From: Candidatus Heimdallarchaeota archaeon
GTDB lineage: Archaea; Asgardarchaeota; Heimdallarchaeia; JABLTI01
Reading direction: 5' to 3'
NCBI GenBank assembly: GCA_023128635.1
Contig: JAGMDP010000115.1
Location: 1-13,759 of the forward strand
Length of the DNA: 13,759 bases
Shown: positions 7,001 to 13,759 of the stretch, one piece after another
Layout: every line of letters begins with the position of its first letter
How positions within the stretch are numbered: the first letter of the stretch is position 1
Position numbers and translations under genes: made by a program
Notes under the pieces: model-generated
The model's input: only the letters and a program-made list of their open reading frames with translations
Told to the model about the DNA's origin: nothing
The model's database searches: none

Positions 7001-9515
7001 TGATAAAGCTGGTAATACTCATACTGCTGAAATTAGCATAATATTTGACCAAACTACTCCAAATCTCACTATTGATCATCCACCTGATAATTATCAAACT
7101 GGTCTTGATTATTTCATTGTTTCATGGGAATCCTTTGATTTAGGAGTTGGTCTTAAAGAATTTAGAATTTACACTAATGGAACACAATTGGACATTATAA
7201 TCGATATTAGTACCTTGAGTTACTTAATCCCTATTTTAGAAAATGAAACTCTTATTGTAACTGTTAGAGCAATTGATTATCTAAATTACTTCAATGACCA
7301 ATCCATAACAGTTAGACAGAACTCTAGTGCACCAACAATTATCATAGTAGATCCAAGCAACATGTTCACATACTCAAATACAACAATATTTGACATTTCT
7401 TGGGATGTAAGTGGAATGGATGTTGATTATTTTGAGATTTATGTCAATAATTCTTTATATAATAGTTATACAAACACAACCTTTACTGCTGCAATTGATT
7501 TAGGAATCATCCCCATCGATGAGTATCCGCTTTATAATATTACAATTAGAGCAGTAACTACTGATTTGAAAATATATGAGGATATTCGGTGGATTACAAT
7601 AGACCAAACCCCACCAGTAATTTCATTTATTCTACCAACTAATAATTCAGTTGTTTTAAACTCAAATCTACACATTGAATGGTTTAGCAATGATGTAGGT
7701 TCTGATTTGTATTCATTTAGAATTCAAATTGAAGGTATAACCGTTTCAAGAGATGCCAATCCCCCATTTGATAATATTCTTGATATTACTGGTTTTGATG
7801 GTTATTACGAATTATTTATTTTCGGTTATGATAAAGCTGGAAATAAGGGGAATACTTCAATTATTATTTTTGTATCATTGAGTCCACCATCATTCTATAC
7901 TTCACTCGAGACAACAGAGTACAGGAATAGTGGCAATTTCCAATTCAATTTAACTATTAATGATCCGGGATTAGGTGTAAAATCAATTTCTATAATTGCT
8001 GACAATACTAACACCGTTTATAGTGAGGATTTTGGAACTGATTATGTTTATACTCCTATTTGGAGATTAATTAACACATTAGATGCTGATTTTCTTGCAG
8101 GAATTGATTATCATAATTTAACGATGTCAATTTTGGATAAAGCTAGTCGGGAAAGCAGAGAGACATCCTTTATAATTATTGATACTGTAGCTCCAGTTTT
8201 CTTCCAAGCACCAATAATTGATTATAATGTTTTAAATACTGTTCCAAGAGACATTATTCATTATGATGATATAGGAATAAATAATCATTCAATTTCAGCA
8301 TATATTATTGATACTTATGGAATAGCTGCTGTAGAAGTTCATTTGATTGGACCTGGTTATGATCAAACATTTGATATGGTTTTCAATTCTGAGGACTCAC
8401 AAGGAACGCTTTATCAATTTGACGTAATAATAAGTTTTGATTCTCTCACACATGGTTTATACGAGATTAACTTTACATATACCGATTTAGCGAGTAACAC
8501 CAATACCAATACCTATTATTTCAATTTAGTTGACGTACCTGTTGTATCAGACTTCCCTCTGATACCTGTCGTTGTTGGTTTAGGAGTATTTCTTATCCTT
8601 TCCATAGTAATGGTTGTTTCACTTAGAAAACCAATCAAGAATAGAGGCTGGCATGAAGAAATTCAGAATATCACCTATATTTTGAAATCTGGTTTGACAG
8701 TTCTATACGTTCCTTATTCTTCTCAGATGATTACAGACGAGCAGCTATTTGGTGGTGCAATGAGTGGTATTAGAGGAATACTTGAAGAAATAATCGGTAA
8801 ACAGTCGAAATTTGATGTGGAAACTGTTGAGTTTGGTAAAAAACATCTTCTAATCTACACTAGTAGTTATGGAGATGCAGTCTTAGTAGTAAACAATGTT
8901 AAACCTAATCATTCACAGAAACTGAAGCTCTTTACTAATGAATTCGAATTTATTTATAGAGATGCCGTTTCAGATGATACCCATGTAGATATGTCCAGAT
9001 TCAAAGGATCAATAGATCTTGTAAAGAAATACTTTGGTGAACCTGAAATCTCAAAAGGACTATTAACACAAAAGGCTATTCCTCTTCGCAGAAGATCAAA
9101 ATTAGCTAGACGGATGAAGGACGATCCTGCTATAGAAAAAGAAATTTTAGTGACTTCTCTCCATAAAAAATTAAGTCTAGAAGAAACCTCATTAGAACAT
9201 ATTTCTAGGCAAACAAAGATTTTCATAGGCGATTCCATTATTCTTGCAGAGAAAGCTCTAATATCATTAATAGATTATGACTACAAAGAAGCTGATAAAC
9301 ACGCAAAAGCTGCTTTAAGAAGCTTGGATGTGGCTCTTCAATCACAGGATGATTTAGAAATCTTCCAGTCAGTTATCAATGCTATTCCAAAGATTGTAGA
9401 AGAAGTGTTCAATGGAATAAGCAGTGGTGAGCGTAATGATACTATTAATTTATACACTTCAATAGAAAATGTATCAAAACTCTTCTTAGAATGTGTTTCA
9501 GATTTTTCTGTCTAA
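4017..9515 (+). CDS. Giant integrin-like surface receptor/adhesin with cytosolic roadblock/longin-like tail
   Basis: The 1832 residues begin with a signal peptide or N-terminal anchor (hydrophobic 8-27). A CBM9/DOMON-like beta domain follows (about 48-252; FFDIDHNG, QYEFKIPF). Seven FG-GAP/VCBS repeats (about 262-648) have acidic calcium-type loops starting near 287, 347, 399, 452, 516, 570 and 624, for example DIDSDGENE; seven suits a closed integrin-like propeller. About nine Ig-like domains of ~90-100 residues start near 650, 738, 827, 915, 1013, 1104, 1197, 1290 and 1392, most with a PPxIxIxxP-type opening. One membrane helix (1515-1536) is followed by the basic stop KPIKNR. The 296-residue cytosolic tail has a roadblock/longin-like domain (about 1552-1674), a basic linker (1688-1700) and a helical region (1704-1832). 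NxS/T sequons are numerous and cysteines rare. It probably binds a surface or matrix ligand outside and passes information inside; ligand and partner are unknown. It is transcribed alone and convergent with the phosphodiesterase. Confidence 0.9.
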   Translation: MKLNRNIAPYLILSLIFVLSPFLITNIPTSGHSTIAYPTEIFSIWNNTAPSINGQINFAHDDIDQEWTSAAVSNLYNSSDQVAGKLFIQNNNVNLYIGLDVLNLQTESPVTDWGSSIFFDIDHNGKLSSVDRLIRFTDNSSGQFVEFLSYSTYLSDWSALESGSLDIPLASSGILVSTSFGVSDFGPTKSHRQYEFKIPFTSISCLPGDVLGISFEATDNYGNSNAGIIWPYISGNQDLIRSNVFTWGDIQFGESSKTSFDYVVEENFNIKSSAIGYNNGTFLTTADIDGNSDLELVVSSNRTVLGDNYLMAIYDYRSGDYQRIWASWETSHQSKLTTVIAGIAAYDFTGDGKDELYAVGTSNTILRFSEWNATASDFEVSETVFTHTSAFMGYLAIGDGDDDGFVNLVAGDQNGGVIVLDYNDVSDTFAHDARSPFNPTGSFRIHAVSTADMDSDLHEELIFSQQITADNAVSLTRFMAYRRLPPKFADNPDDDLPIDSTVTTEDNFGHTIIVEDLNMDNINDIIIAGKDYLKIFNTSYSFTNPTPSLELIINDNTSEPSMGGGAAVADINQDGRNELIFSANNGTIYVGCITDSGSSFDFHLNWSGDFGTSFGKRNSILIFDIDSDGENEIILGDTMGQILVLGKGDPPSIIIDSPSPGFVSSSESITAIWTITTDFISVHHTDIYIDTIFQKRVGGSITSSDVFLTPGQNNIEIVTYSYSGQSDSANVTVEYDVKAPQVTIISPPNNFKTDLSYVQVTYNNSDPDDDFDYYRIYRNETEITDYTEEETYSITLPSDGTWNITIVAVDETLLEGKSSIYVIRDTTPPIISITSPLDGAAVKVSNLDIYWTASDIHTSVDYSEVFVDSISQGTTSSNTFNIDLLSDKDYLIEVVTYDVLGNFASDSITITRDTVNPIISVDPIALPQLGDGTYYTNIQILFVSWNAIDNILGTGIDNIQLTINGLLYDTYNPLVTSDFVNLGNESHKEIALTAFDKAGNTHTAEISIIFDQTTPNLTIDHPPDNYQTGLDYFIVSWESFDLGVGLKEFRIYTNGTQLDIIIDISTLSYLIPILENETLIVTVRAIDYLNYFNDQSITVRQNSSAPTIIIVDPSNMFTYSNTTIFDISWDVSGMDVDYFEIYVNNSLYNSYTNTTFTAAIDLGIIPIDEYPLYNITIRAVTTDLKIYEDIRWITIDQTPPVISFILPTNNSVVLNSNLHIEWFSNDVGSDLYSFRIQIEGITVSRDANPPFDNILDITGFDGYYELFIFGYDKAGNKGNTSIIIFVSLSPPSFYTSLETTEYRNSGNFQFNLTINDPGLGVKSISIIADNTNTVYSEDFGTDYVYTPIWRLINTLDADFLAGIDYHNLTMSILDKASRESRETSFIIIDTVAPVFFQAPIIDYNVLNTVPRDIIHYDDIGINNHSISAYIIDTYGIAAVEVHLIGPGYDQTFDMVFNSEDSQGTLYQFDVIISFDSLTHGLYEINFTYTDLASNTNTNTYYFNLVDVPVVSDFPLIPVVVGLGVFLILSIVMVVSLRKPIKNRGWHEEIQNITYILKSGLTVLYVPYSSQMITDEQLFGGAMSGIRGILEEIIGKQSKFDVETVEFGKKHLLIYTSSYGDAVLVVNNVKPNHSQKLKLFTNEFEFIYRDAVSDDTHVDMSRFKGSIDLVKKYFGEPEISKGLLTQKAIPLRRRSKLARRMKDDPAIEKEILVTSLHKKLSLEETSLEHISRQTKIFIGDSIILAEKALISLIDYDYKEADKHAKAALRSLDVALQSQDDLEIFQSVINAIPKIVEEVFNGISSGERNDTINLYTSIENVSKLFLECVSDFSV

Positions 9516-9561
9516 TAGGTTAGCTAATAATTGGTAATAGGTTAAGGAAGAATAGAAAATA

Positions 9562-9586
9562 AGTGAAGTGTTTATTGAACTTCACT
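9562..9586. terminator. Hairpin between convergent genes (candidate two-way terminator)
   Basis: AGTGAAGT (9562-9569) and ACTTCACT (9579-9586) form a perfect 8-base-pair stem with a 9-base loop. T-rich sequence follows on both strands: TTGCTTTTTCC to the right on +, TTATTTTCTATTC to the left on -. The right arm overlaps the TAG stop (9585-9587) of the - strand phosphodiesterase gene. Confidence 0.55.
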
Positions 9587-11414
9587 AGCTAATTGTTGCT
9601 TTTTCCTTTTTTCCACTTCTCCATAAGATGAGCATCAATACTAACGGTATAATGTATAATATGCAGGGCATTATTCCGATTATCCAAAATGCATATGTGT
9701 CAGCTAATGGTGGTAAAATCCAGCTTGGCCAGGGTCCAAATTGTGCGATGTAATACAAAATATATCCAAATATCGGTAATGAGATGAAAAACATTGAACC
9801 TATTGATGATTTTATGAACAATTTCTTCCATTCTTTGAAAGTTGTAAAGTCACTTGATTTCCTTTTTAGAAGATAAATTGCTAACCATGGGAGAAAAACA
9901 AGTAAAGCAGCAGATACAAAAAATGAAGTTAAAATTGGTGGAACTGTTTGATTTGTACTGTTGAAGCTTGTTGCTGCAAATTTAAATCCAAAGATTGCTG
10001 AAATGATTATACAAATAGAAATTGTAGAGAGCATTCCAAGTAATTGTGGTATCAATTGATCTTTTGAAAAAACCTCTTGATGAGCCACTTCAATTATTCT
10101 GCGACGATTTAGATAAAAAATAACTGCTGAAATGAGAGTTACAATACCAATAATTAGAAATGTCCTCAACAATTCAGATATAGATTTTAATTGTCTCAAG
10201 AACAAGCTTAAGTAAAGTCTTGCTGATTCTTCAGCCTCTTGAGCTAAATTATACGATGAAATATATTGTGTGATCGAATAGTTTCCTTTTGCCAATGTTA
10301 TATTATCAGTTACTAATTCTGCACCAGTTATATACGGTAATTTAGCTTTATTTGACATTATTCCAAATTCATTTATTGTTGCTTCAAGCTGCTGATTCAT
10401 GATTACAGCTTGTTGAATTGCATAAATTGCTTTAGTCTGAATGGTACTATCAATGAAATCAAAAAGCACAAGACCGTTCATTGTTGGAGCTAAAGAAATG
10501 CCAAGCATTGATAAGAGAGTAGGGGTAATTGAATTAATTTTAACTAATTTATCGGATATTAAACCCTTACTTGTTACTCCTTTTCCAGCAAAAATAAAAG
10601 ATCCGTGTGTTTGATAATTTGATTCACCACCATGCCCTCCAATATCCTCATGTCCATGATCACTGAAAAGTACTATAGTTGTATTATCTAATTGTCCTAA
10701 TGAATCGTATAAATCTAGAATTTCTCCAATATAACTATCAGTATTTTCGATCATTTGTATGTAAGTACTAGAAGCAGCCCCATAATCATGTCCGGCAGCA
10801 TCGACGTCACTGAATGTTATTAATTGTATATTGGAAAAATTGCCAGGAATAGTCGCTAGTGCTGCATTTTTCACATCTAAACCTTCCTCAAAAGAATGTG
10901 ATACTGTTTCAACATCCACTGTAAAATCTGAATCATTTCCTAGGAATTTCAACCATCCTCCTCCGTCTGCAATTAAACTTGTATTCAATTCAGTACTTTT
11001 AACTAAACTGTAAAGGGTTGGAATTGCTAGTTCATCATCAAAACCATTTGCAAAAACATCTGTCATATTTGTGCTTGAGCCTGTAGAGAAGGCGGCATAA
11101 TTCACTCTACTATAACTTGGTAAAACTACATGATAATTCGAAAAAGTCGTTCCATTTGCCATTAGAGAATCCATATTGGGAGTGGTTGCTTCAAGCATTT
11201 TATCATAACGCATGCCATCTACAAAAAATATCAATACTTGATCGGTAATTGCTGTAGGAGTGCCAATTTGAGACACTACTTCTAACTCACTAGCAATATT
11301 GTGTTTATTATTTAAATCAAATTGAGTTGTTAGAGCCCTAATTCCAAATGAAAGCTGTAATGTTATAATGACAACAAACCAGACTAAAAGGAGATTTACT
11401 TTTCTTTTTTTCAA
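9585..11414 (-). CDS. Membrane-bound phosphodiesterase of the alkaline phosphatase superfamily, GPI-phosphoethanolamine-transferase-like
   Basis: This 609-residue protein has an N-terminal membrane helix (7-24), a large extracellular catalytic domain (about 55-320), a linker and about five C-terminal membrane helices (near 414-434, 458-478, 492-516, 536-558, 573-598). Metal and active-site residues of the type I phosphodiesterase/nucleotide pyrophosphatase family are visible: D66 (FFVDGM), S100/S102 (LPSYSR), D205 and H209 (DAAGH), D252-H253 (SDHGHEDIGGHGG) and H270. As I recall eukaryotic PIG-N/PIG-O, the PxxSR and DHG-x-GxHGG motifs and the multi-helix C-terminus are similar, which hints at transfer of a phospho-headgroup to a lipid or glycan. 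Simple phosphatase, pyrophosphatase or sulfatase activity is also possible. The start is TTG at 11412-11414: an in-frame TAG lies five codons upstream and no ATG lies between. It is convergent with the receptor gene and separated by 96 bases from the small membrane protein gene upstream. Confidence 0.85.
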   Translation of the reverse strand: MKKRKVNLLLVWFVVIITLQLSFGIRALTTQFDLNNKHNIASELEVVSQIGTPTAITDQVLIFFVDGMRYDKMLEATTPNMDSLMANGTTFSNYHVVLPSYSRVNYAAFSTGSSTNMTDVFANGFDDELAIPTLYSLVKSTELNTSLIADGGGWLKFLGNDSDFTVDVETVSHSFEEGLDVKNAALATIPGNFSNIQLITFSDVDAAGHDYGAASSTYIQMIENTDSYIGEILDLYDSLGQLDNTTIVLFSDHGHEDIGGHGGESNYQTHGSFIFAGKGVTSKGLISDKLVKINSITPTLLSMLGISLAPTMNGLVLFDFIDSTIQTKAIYAIQQAVIMNQQLEATINEFGIMSNKAKLPYITGAELVTDNITLAKGNYSITQYISSYNLAQEAEESARLYLSLFLRQLKSISELLRTFLIIGIVTLISAVIFYLNRRRIIEVAHQEVFSKDQLIPQLLGMLSTISICIIISAIFGFKFAATSFNSTNQTVPPILTSFFVSAALLVFLPWLAIYLLKRKSSDFTTFKEWKKLFIKSSIGSMFFISLPIFGYILYYIAQFGPWPSWILPPLADTYAFWIIGIMPCILYIIPLVLMLILWRSGKKEKATIS

Positions 11415-11455
11415 TTCAAACCATTCCTATTGATAGTAATCGTTGATAATTTTTA

Positions 11456-11473
11456 GTATAAATGATTAAATCA
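11456..11473 (-). promoter_or_regulatory. Dyad TGATTTAATCA next to a TATA-like box ahead of the phosphodiesterase gene
   Basis: On the - strand TGATTTAATCA (11473-11463) is followed at once by TTTATACT, an archaeal TATA-like stretch about 45 bases before the TTG start at 11414. The dyad is the same 11-mer as at 220-230, where it also abuts an AT-rich box. The pair may mark a shared regulator. Confidence 0.4.
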
Positions 11474-11510
11474 TAAATTGTTTGGGTTTCATCCTTAACT
11501 ATTTTTTCGT

Positions 11511-11798
11511 TTAATTAACTCTTTGAATTATAATTTTTTTCTTCTCAGTGACTTCTTGACTTGGAACTTTGACCTTCTTAAAGTAGAAGATAATAGCTAA
11601 TGTAACGGGAATAACAAAGAGTACTAACATAACAACTCCAAAAACAATCCCACTAACAAGACCAGGGCTAGTAAACAAATAAATTACAGCTACTAAAATG
11701 CCGCTAGATATTATTAGAATCGCAGGAATGATGATTGTAAAATGTTTCGGGGCAAATTGAAAAGCTTCTATTTCAGTTTTTTCTGCTTCTTCCTTCAT
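11511..11798 (-). CDS. Small two-helix membrane protein of unknown function
   Basis: A 95-residue protein with an acidic N-terminus (KEEAEKTEIEAF), two membrane helices (about 20-42 and 47-73) and a basic C-terminal tail (KKVKVPS, EKKKIIIQRVN). The positive tail suggests both ends lie in the cytoplasm. I do not recognise a family. Its ATG (11798-11796) overlaps the TAA of the CDF transporter gene by one base (TAATG), so the two are probably translationally coupled. A helper role for the transporter is only a guess from position. It is a plausible real gene because of the coupling and the clear membrane topology. Confidence 0.75.
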   Translation of the reverse strand: MKEEAEKTEIEAFQFAPKHFTIIIPAILIISSGILVAVIYLFTSPGLVSGIVFGVVMLVLFVIPVTLAIIFYFKKVKVPSQEVTEKKKIIIQRVN

Positions 11799-12763
11799 TA
11801 TTTTTCCTCAAGTTCATTTTTTTCTTGTTCATGTATTATGTGATATGGTTCAACATGAATTTGTATATATTTTATAGGTAATTTCTCTTTAAGTACCTCT
11901 TCAACTATACATGCTATATCATGCCCTTCATCAATTGTAAGTGTAGGGTCTAGGTAAATATCTAGATCTACAAGAAATATATTAGCTCCAATACTTCTTG
12001 CTCTGATATTTCCAATTTCTTTTACACCTGCTTGCTCTTTTGTGTATTCTTCTATCTTCAACATTGTTTCTTCATTTGGGCTTTCATCCAGTAAAACACC
12101 AGCTGAATCCTTAACTATGCCTATTGCTGTAATTATAATTATAACACTAATAATAATAGCAATTATTGGATCCACCCAGAAAAGTGAGAATGAGCCAATA
12201 GAGCGGTGACCAATAGATACAGAGATAAGTACTACAATAGATGTAAGAATATCAGTTCTAAAATTCTTTCCATTTGCCACAAGTATGGGTGATTTTATCT
12301 TTTTACCTACACTAATATTCAGCCAAACAAGTAATCCCTTGAGAACTATGCTAATTGCAGCAATAATTAGATTATATGGATCGTAAACAGACAATGTATT
12401 GTCGATCAATTTAGTTATTGCTTGATAACCAATAATGCCTGAGGAAGCGACTAAAAGTAAGGCAATACCTAATGAAAAGAAATTCTCAAATTTAGCATGA
12501 CCAAAATGATGGTCTTTATCAGGCGGACGATTAGCTATTCTAATTGCTACAAAACCAAAAATTACTGTTGCTATGTCTAAAGCTGAATCTAAACCATCAG
12601 CAAGTAAAGATAGACTTCCTGATCGGATACTTATTGTTATCTTGAATACAGCTAATAATACGTTAATAATAAGACCAATGATTGTTATATTCCTAGCCTT
12701 AATCAATCGATCATTTCTATCTGTAATAGAATTATTCTTAACTGCAGTTCCAAGTTTACTCAT
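11798..12763 (-). CDS. Cation diffusion facilitator (CDF) metal transporter
   Basis: The 321 residues show a full CDF layout: cytosolic N-terminus, six membrane helices between about 23 and 217, and a C-terminal cytosolic metallochaperone-like domain (about 225-310, ending HVEPYH). The protein should export a divalent metal against protons. The transport site is read from helix 2, D59 and D63 (DSALD), and helix 5, N167 and D171 (NFRTD). The family's usual helix 5 histidine is asparagine here. The conserved loop after helix 2, DKDHHFGHAKFE (82-93), is present. A site without histidine argues against a classic zinc/cadmium exporter and fits manganese or iron better, but this is inferred. ATG 12763 is preceded by no strong ribosome site. 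It lies 36 bases after the DUF362 gene and overlaps the small membrane protein gene, suggesting one transcript. Confidence 0.93.
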   Translation of the reverse strand: MSKLGTAVKNNSITDRNDRLIKARNITIIGLIINVLLAVFKITISIRSGSLSLLADGLDSALDIATVIFGFVAIRIANRPPDKDHHFGHAKFENFFSLGIALLLVASSGIIGYQAITKLIDNTLSVYDPYNLIIAAISIVLKGLLVWLNISVGKKIKSPILVANGKNFRTDILTSIVVLISVSIGHRSIGSFSLFWVDPIIAIIISVIIIITAIGIVKDSAGVLLDESPNEETMLKIEEYTKEQAGVKEIGNIRARSIGANIFLVDLDIYLDPTLTIDEGHDIACIVEEVLKEKLPIKYIQIHVEPYHIIHEQEKNELEEK

Positions 12764-12799
12764 TATTATCCAACAAACACAAAAAAAGAGAAAGTTTAG
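12764..12799 (-). other. Short gap with a T-run between the DUF362 and CDF genes
   Basis: The - strand carries CTCTTTTTTTG shortly after the DUF362 stop, with no stem. It could cause partial termination and lower expression of the transporter relative to the DUF362 gene. The gap is too short for a typical separate promoter. Confidence 0.25.
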
Positions 12800-13759
12800 T
12801 TATTTAACCATTTCTAATTCATACTTGATTTTTCCTAAGCCAATTTCTTCTCCATATTTCAGTATATGGTTACTATTCTTGTTATGAGCTCTAAAAGGAT
12901 CTACTCCACCATTTCGTTCTATAACTAGATCCATGGATGCTTTATCAATAGCAATTGGATCTTTAGAAAATAGAATACCAATGTCTTCCATGAATGGTTG
13001 TTGCTTTGTCCCCACACAATCACATTTCATAGTAATATCAGTTAAGAAATTAATGTGCCACCAATTCTTGTTCTGAATACATGCTAATGTATATTCTGCT
13101 ATCATTTCCAAGAATTCATTTGCTGGTCTATTTCCCCATGGAATTTTAATAACTCCTTCTGGACAAACTGCTATACATTGAGCGCAACCAATACATATCT
13201 CTTGATCTATTACAGCATATTCATCTACTGCAATTGCATCAGCAGGACATTGCTCTGCACATGAACCACATGCAATGCAATTAACAGTATCAATTTGCGG
13301 AGATACACCTGCATGCATGTCCAATTTTCCTCCACGTGAACCTAATCCCATCCCAATATTCTTTAGCGCTCCACCGAAACCTGATACAATATGACCTTTA
13401 AAATGTGCTATAGAAATTAAGTTATCATAATTCCTAATTCCTCTTCCAATTTTTACTTTTTGGGTATTTTTTGTGTCAATATCAATTTCAATGTAATCTT
13501 CTCCCATCTCACCATCAAGTATATCGATGTCTATGAAATCGAAACCATGCTCATGTGCTTGCTTGATATGATCCTCTTTTCTTAATCGGTTACCACGGTA
13601 AAGAACATTACATTCAACAAAAACTGGTTTCTTGAAGAATTTAGTAACATCACTCAAATGTTTTGCGCTCACATGTGTATCATTTTCTTTTTCACCAAAA
13701 TGAATCTTGATACCAACAGCTTCTTCTGTTTGGCATTCATCAGCAATCATTTTGAAAAA
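12800..13759 (-). CDS. DUF362 protein with two [4Fe-4S] ferredoxin clusters, N-terminus cut by window edge
   Basis: The frame runs off the right edge; ATG 13750 is available, but FFK codons precede it without a stop, and family members usually carry about 30-40 more residues before VGIKIHFGE, so this is probably a fragment. Numbering is from that ATG. Seen are the DUF362 motifs IHFGE (16-20), AHFKGH (115-120) and GFGGALKNIGMG (124-135), then two ferredoxin motifs, C158-C161-C164-C168P and C186-C189-C192-C196P, then CDC (243-245) and DIGILFSKDPIAIDKA (256-271). These define the DUF362/ferredoxin family, whose reaction is not well established; electron transfer or an iron-sulphur-linked redox role is likely. 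It probably leads the operon with the CDF transporter. Confidence 0.92.
   Translation of the reverse strand, partial: FFKMIADECQTEEAVGIKIHFGEKENDTHVSAKHLSDVTKFFKKPVFVECNVLYRGNRLRKEDHIKQAHEHGFDFIDIDILDGEMGEDYIEIDIDTKNTQKVKIGRGIRNYDNLISIAHFKGHIVSGFGGALKNIGMGLGSRGGKLDMHAGVSPQIDTVNCIACGSCAEQCPADAIAVDEYAVIDQEICIGCAQCIAVCPEGVIKIPWGNRPANEFLEMIAEYTLACIQNKNWWHINFLTDITMKCDCVGTKQQPFMEDIGILFSKDPIAIDKASMDLVIERNGGVDPFRAHNKNSNHILKYGEEIGLGKIKYELEMVK

Noticed and set aside
5970..8540. Possible DNA-level tandem repeat across the Ig-like region
   Set aside because: The Ig-like domains repeat only as diverged protein motifs; I see no near-identical DNA copies, so it is not annotated as a DNA repeat.
8954..9238. 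94-residue - strand open frame inside the receptor tail
   Set aside because: Opposite-strand shadow of a well-structured cytosolic domain.
10831..11013. 60-residue + strand open frame inside the phosphodiesterase gene
   Set aside because: Opposite-strand shadow with no start signal or domain.
12573..12887. 104-residue + strand open frame across the CDF/DUF362 junction
   Set aside because: Its sequence mirrors the complementary strand of two confident genes.

Overview
The window looks like a piece of an AT-rich archaeal genome. Support comes from TATA-box-like promoters ahead of genes, few strong Shine-Dalgarno sites, TTG starts, T-rich 3' ends, archaeal-style sensor kinase modules and a DUF362 ferredoxin protein. 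The huge surface protein (seven FG-GAP repeats, Ig-like array, one membrane helix, cytosolic roadblock/longin-like domain) makes me suspect an Asgard archaeon. That lineage call is inference; no rRNA or ribosomal gene is present to confirm it. Coding density is high. The longest gap between genes is about 150 bases, and no tRNA, rRNA, CRISPR array, insertion sequence or long repeat was seen.

Left part (+ strand): the 3' end of an AlkD-like DNA alkylation repair gene (1-168) is followed by a large REC-GAF-PAS-histidine kinase gene (254-2198). That gene is split by a single +1 frame change at CTT TGA A (1115-1121), the same shift codons used by bacterial RF2 mRNA. Next is a single-chain GMP synthase, guaA (2289-3869), with its own TATA-like promoter.

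Centre (+ strand): one 1832-residue gene (4017-9515) encodes a secreted, membrane-anchored receptor or adhesin. Its order is signal peptide, CBM9/DOMON-like domain, seven-repeat integrin-like propeller, about nine Ig-like domains, one transmembrane helix and a ~296-residue cytosolic tail. The tail has a roadblock/longin-like domain, a basic linker and a helical region. A 36-base dyad lies in its leader.

Right part (- strand): convergent with the receptor, and separated by a hairpin, is a membrane alkaline-phosphatase-superfamily phosphodiesterase (9585-11414). Its active-site motifs and C-terminal multi-helix membrane region recall eukaryotic GPI ethanolamine-phosphate transferases. Upstream of it is an apparent operon: DUF362 two-cluster ferredoxin protein (12800 to beyond the window end), a CDF cation transporter with an unusual metal site (11798-12763), and a small two-helix membrane protein (11511-11798) whose start overlaps the CDF stop.

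The most interesting items are the integrin-like receptor with a GTPase-regulator-like tail, the RF2-like frameshift inside the sensor kinase, the GPI-transferase-like phosphodiesterase, and an 11-base dyad TGATTAAATCA shared by two intergenic regions.
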